From the NCBI GenBank assembly GCA_038045445.1, contig JBBSYC010000011.1, positions 1 through 50,923 on the forward strand: a stretch of 50,923 bases of DNA, in the 5' to 3' direction. Shown here piece by piece: positions 50,188 to 50,923 of this stretch (position 1 is the stretch's first letter; each line of letters starts with the position of its first letter). A program made the position numbers and the translations under genes. A model generated the notes under the pieces. That model was not told the DNA's origin, searched no databases, and was given only the letters and a program-made list of their open reading frames with translations. Source of the DNA: SICU01 sp038045445. GTDB taxonomy: Archaea; Nanobdellota; Nanobdellia; Pacearchaeales; GW2011-AR1.

Positions 50188-50923
<736 letters not shown>

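Overview
The window looks like a contig from a small-genome, AT-rich archaeon, most likely a DPANN lineage of the Woesearchaeota/Pacearchaeota kind; this placement is inferred, not measured. The archaeal evidence is the rpoH-rpoB-rpoA-nusA-rps12-rps7 string, an archaeal initiator tRNA-Met, archaeal DnaG, TrpS and RNase HII, a SpoVT/AbrB-PhoU regulator, and many genes with a TATA-like box about 26 bases before the start codon, which suggests leaderless transcripts. The contig starts in tandem repeats and ends in 52 consecutive G bases, which I read as an assembly or sequencing artefact that cuts a reverse transcriptase gene.

Core part (about 1-28570): tRNA-Lys followed by tandem repeats; the RNA polymerase operon with an unsplit rpoA; nusA, uS12 and uS7; a DUF4258/DUF2283 pair; trpS; dnaG; a likely abundant surface protein with a signal peptide and a C-terminal membrane anchor; a MazF toxin-antitoxin pair with a clear palindromic operator; an SMC-type ATPase carrying an intein in its Walker A motif and a Rad50-like zinc hook where the hinge should be; purA, rnhB, a serine hydrolase, membrane proteins, the initiator tRNA with a ladder of hairpins in its trailer, and tRNA-Ser.

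Accessory part (from about 28572 to the end): a tyrosine recombinase gene lies directly downstream of tRNA-Ser, the usual layout of an archaeal integrative element. Behind it come small membrane proteins, a type I restriction-modification operon (hsdM-hsdS-hsdR) with a Cas4/RecB-like nuclease and a membrane protein attached, then a tightly overlapping operon encoding a MoaA-like radical SAM enzyme, a CofC/DUF2064-like transferase, a P-loop kinase, a CYTH enzyme and a histidine phosphatase, divergent from an AbrB-PhoU regulator and a Nudix hydrolase.

The last 6 kb are a diversity-generating retroelement (DGR). A DGR-type reverse transcriptase (truncated), a small AbrB-like protein, a MoxR AAA+ ATPase and a zincin-vWA protein share a strand with two target proteins. 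Over 96 bases at the 3' ends of the two targets there are 11 differences, and all of them fit substitution at adenines of one lost template. The combination of two diversified proteins with a MoxR/vWA chaperone pair is the best candidate for an unusual system here; the radical SAM operon and the zinc-hook SMC with intein are next.
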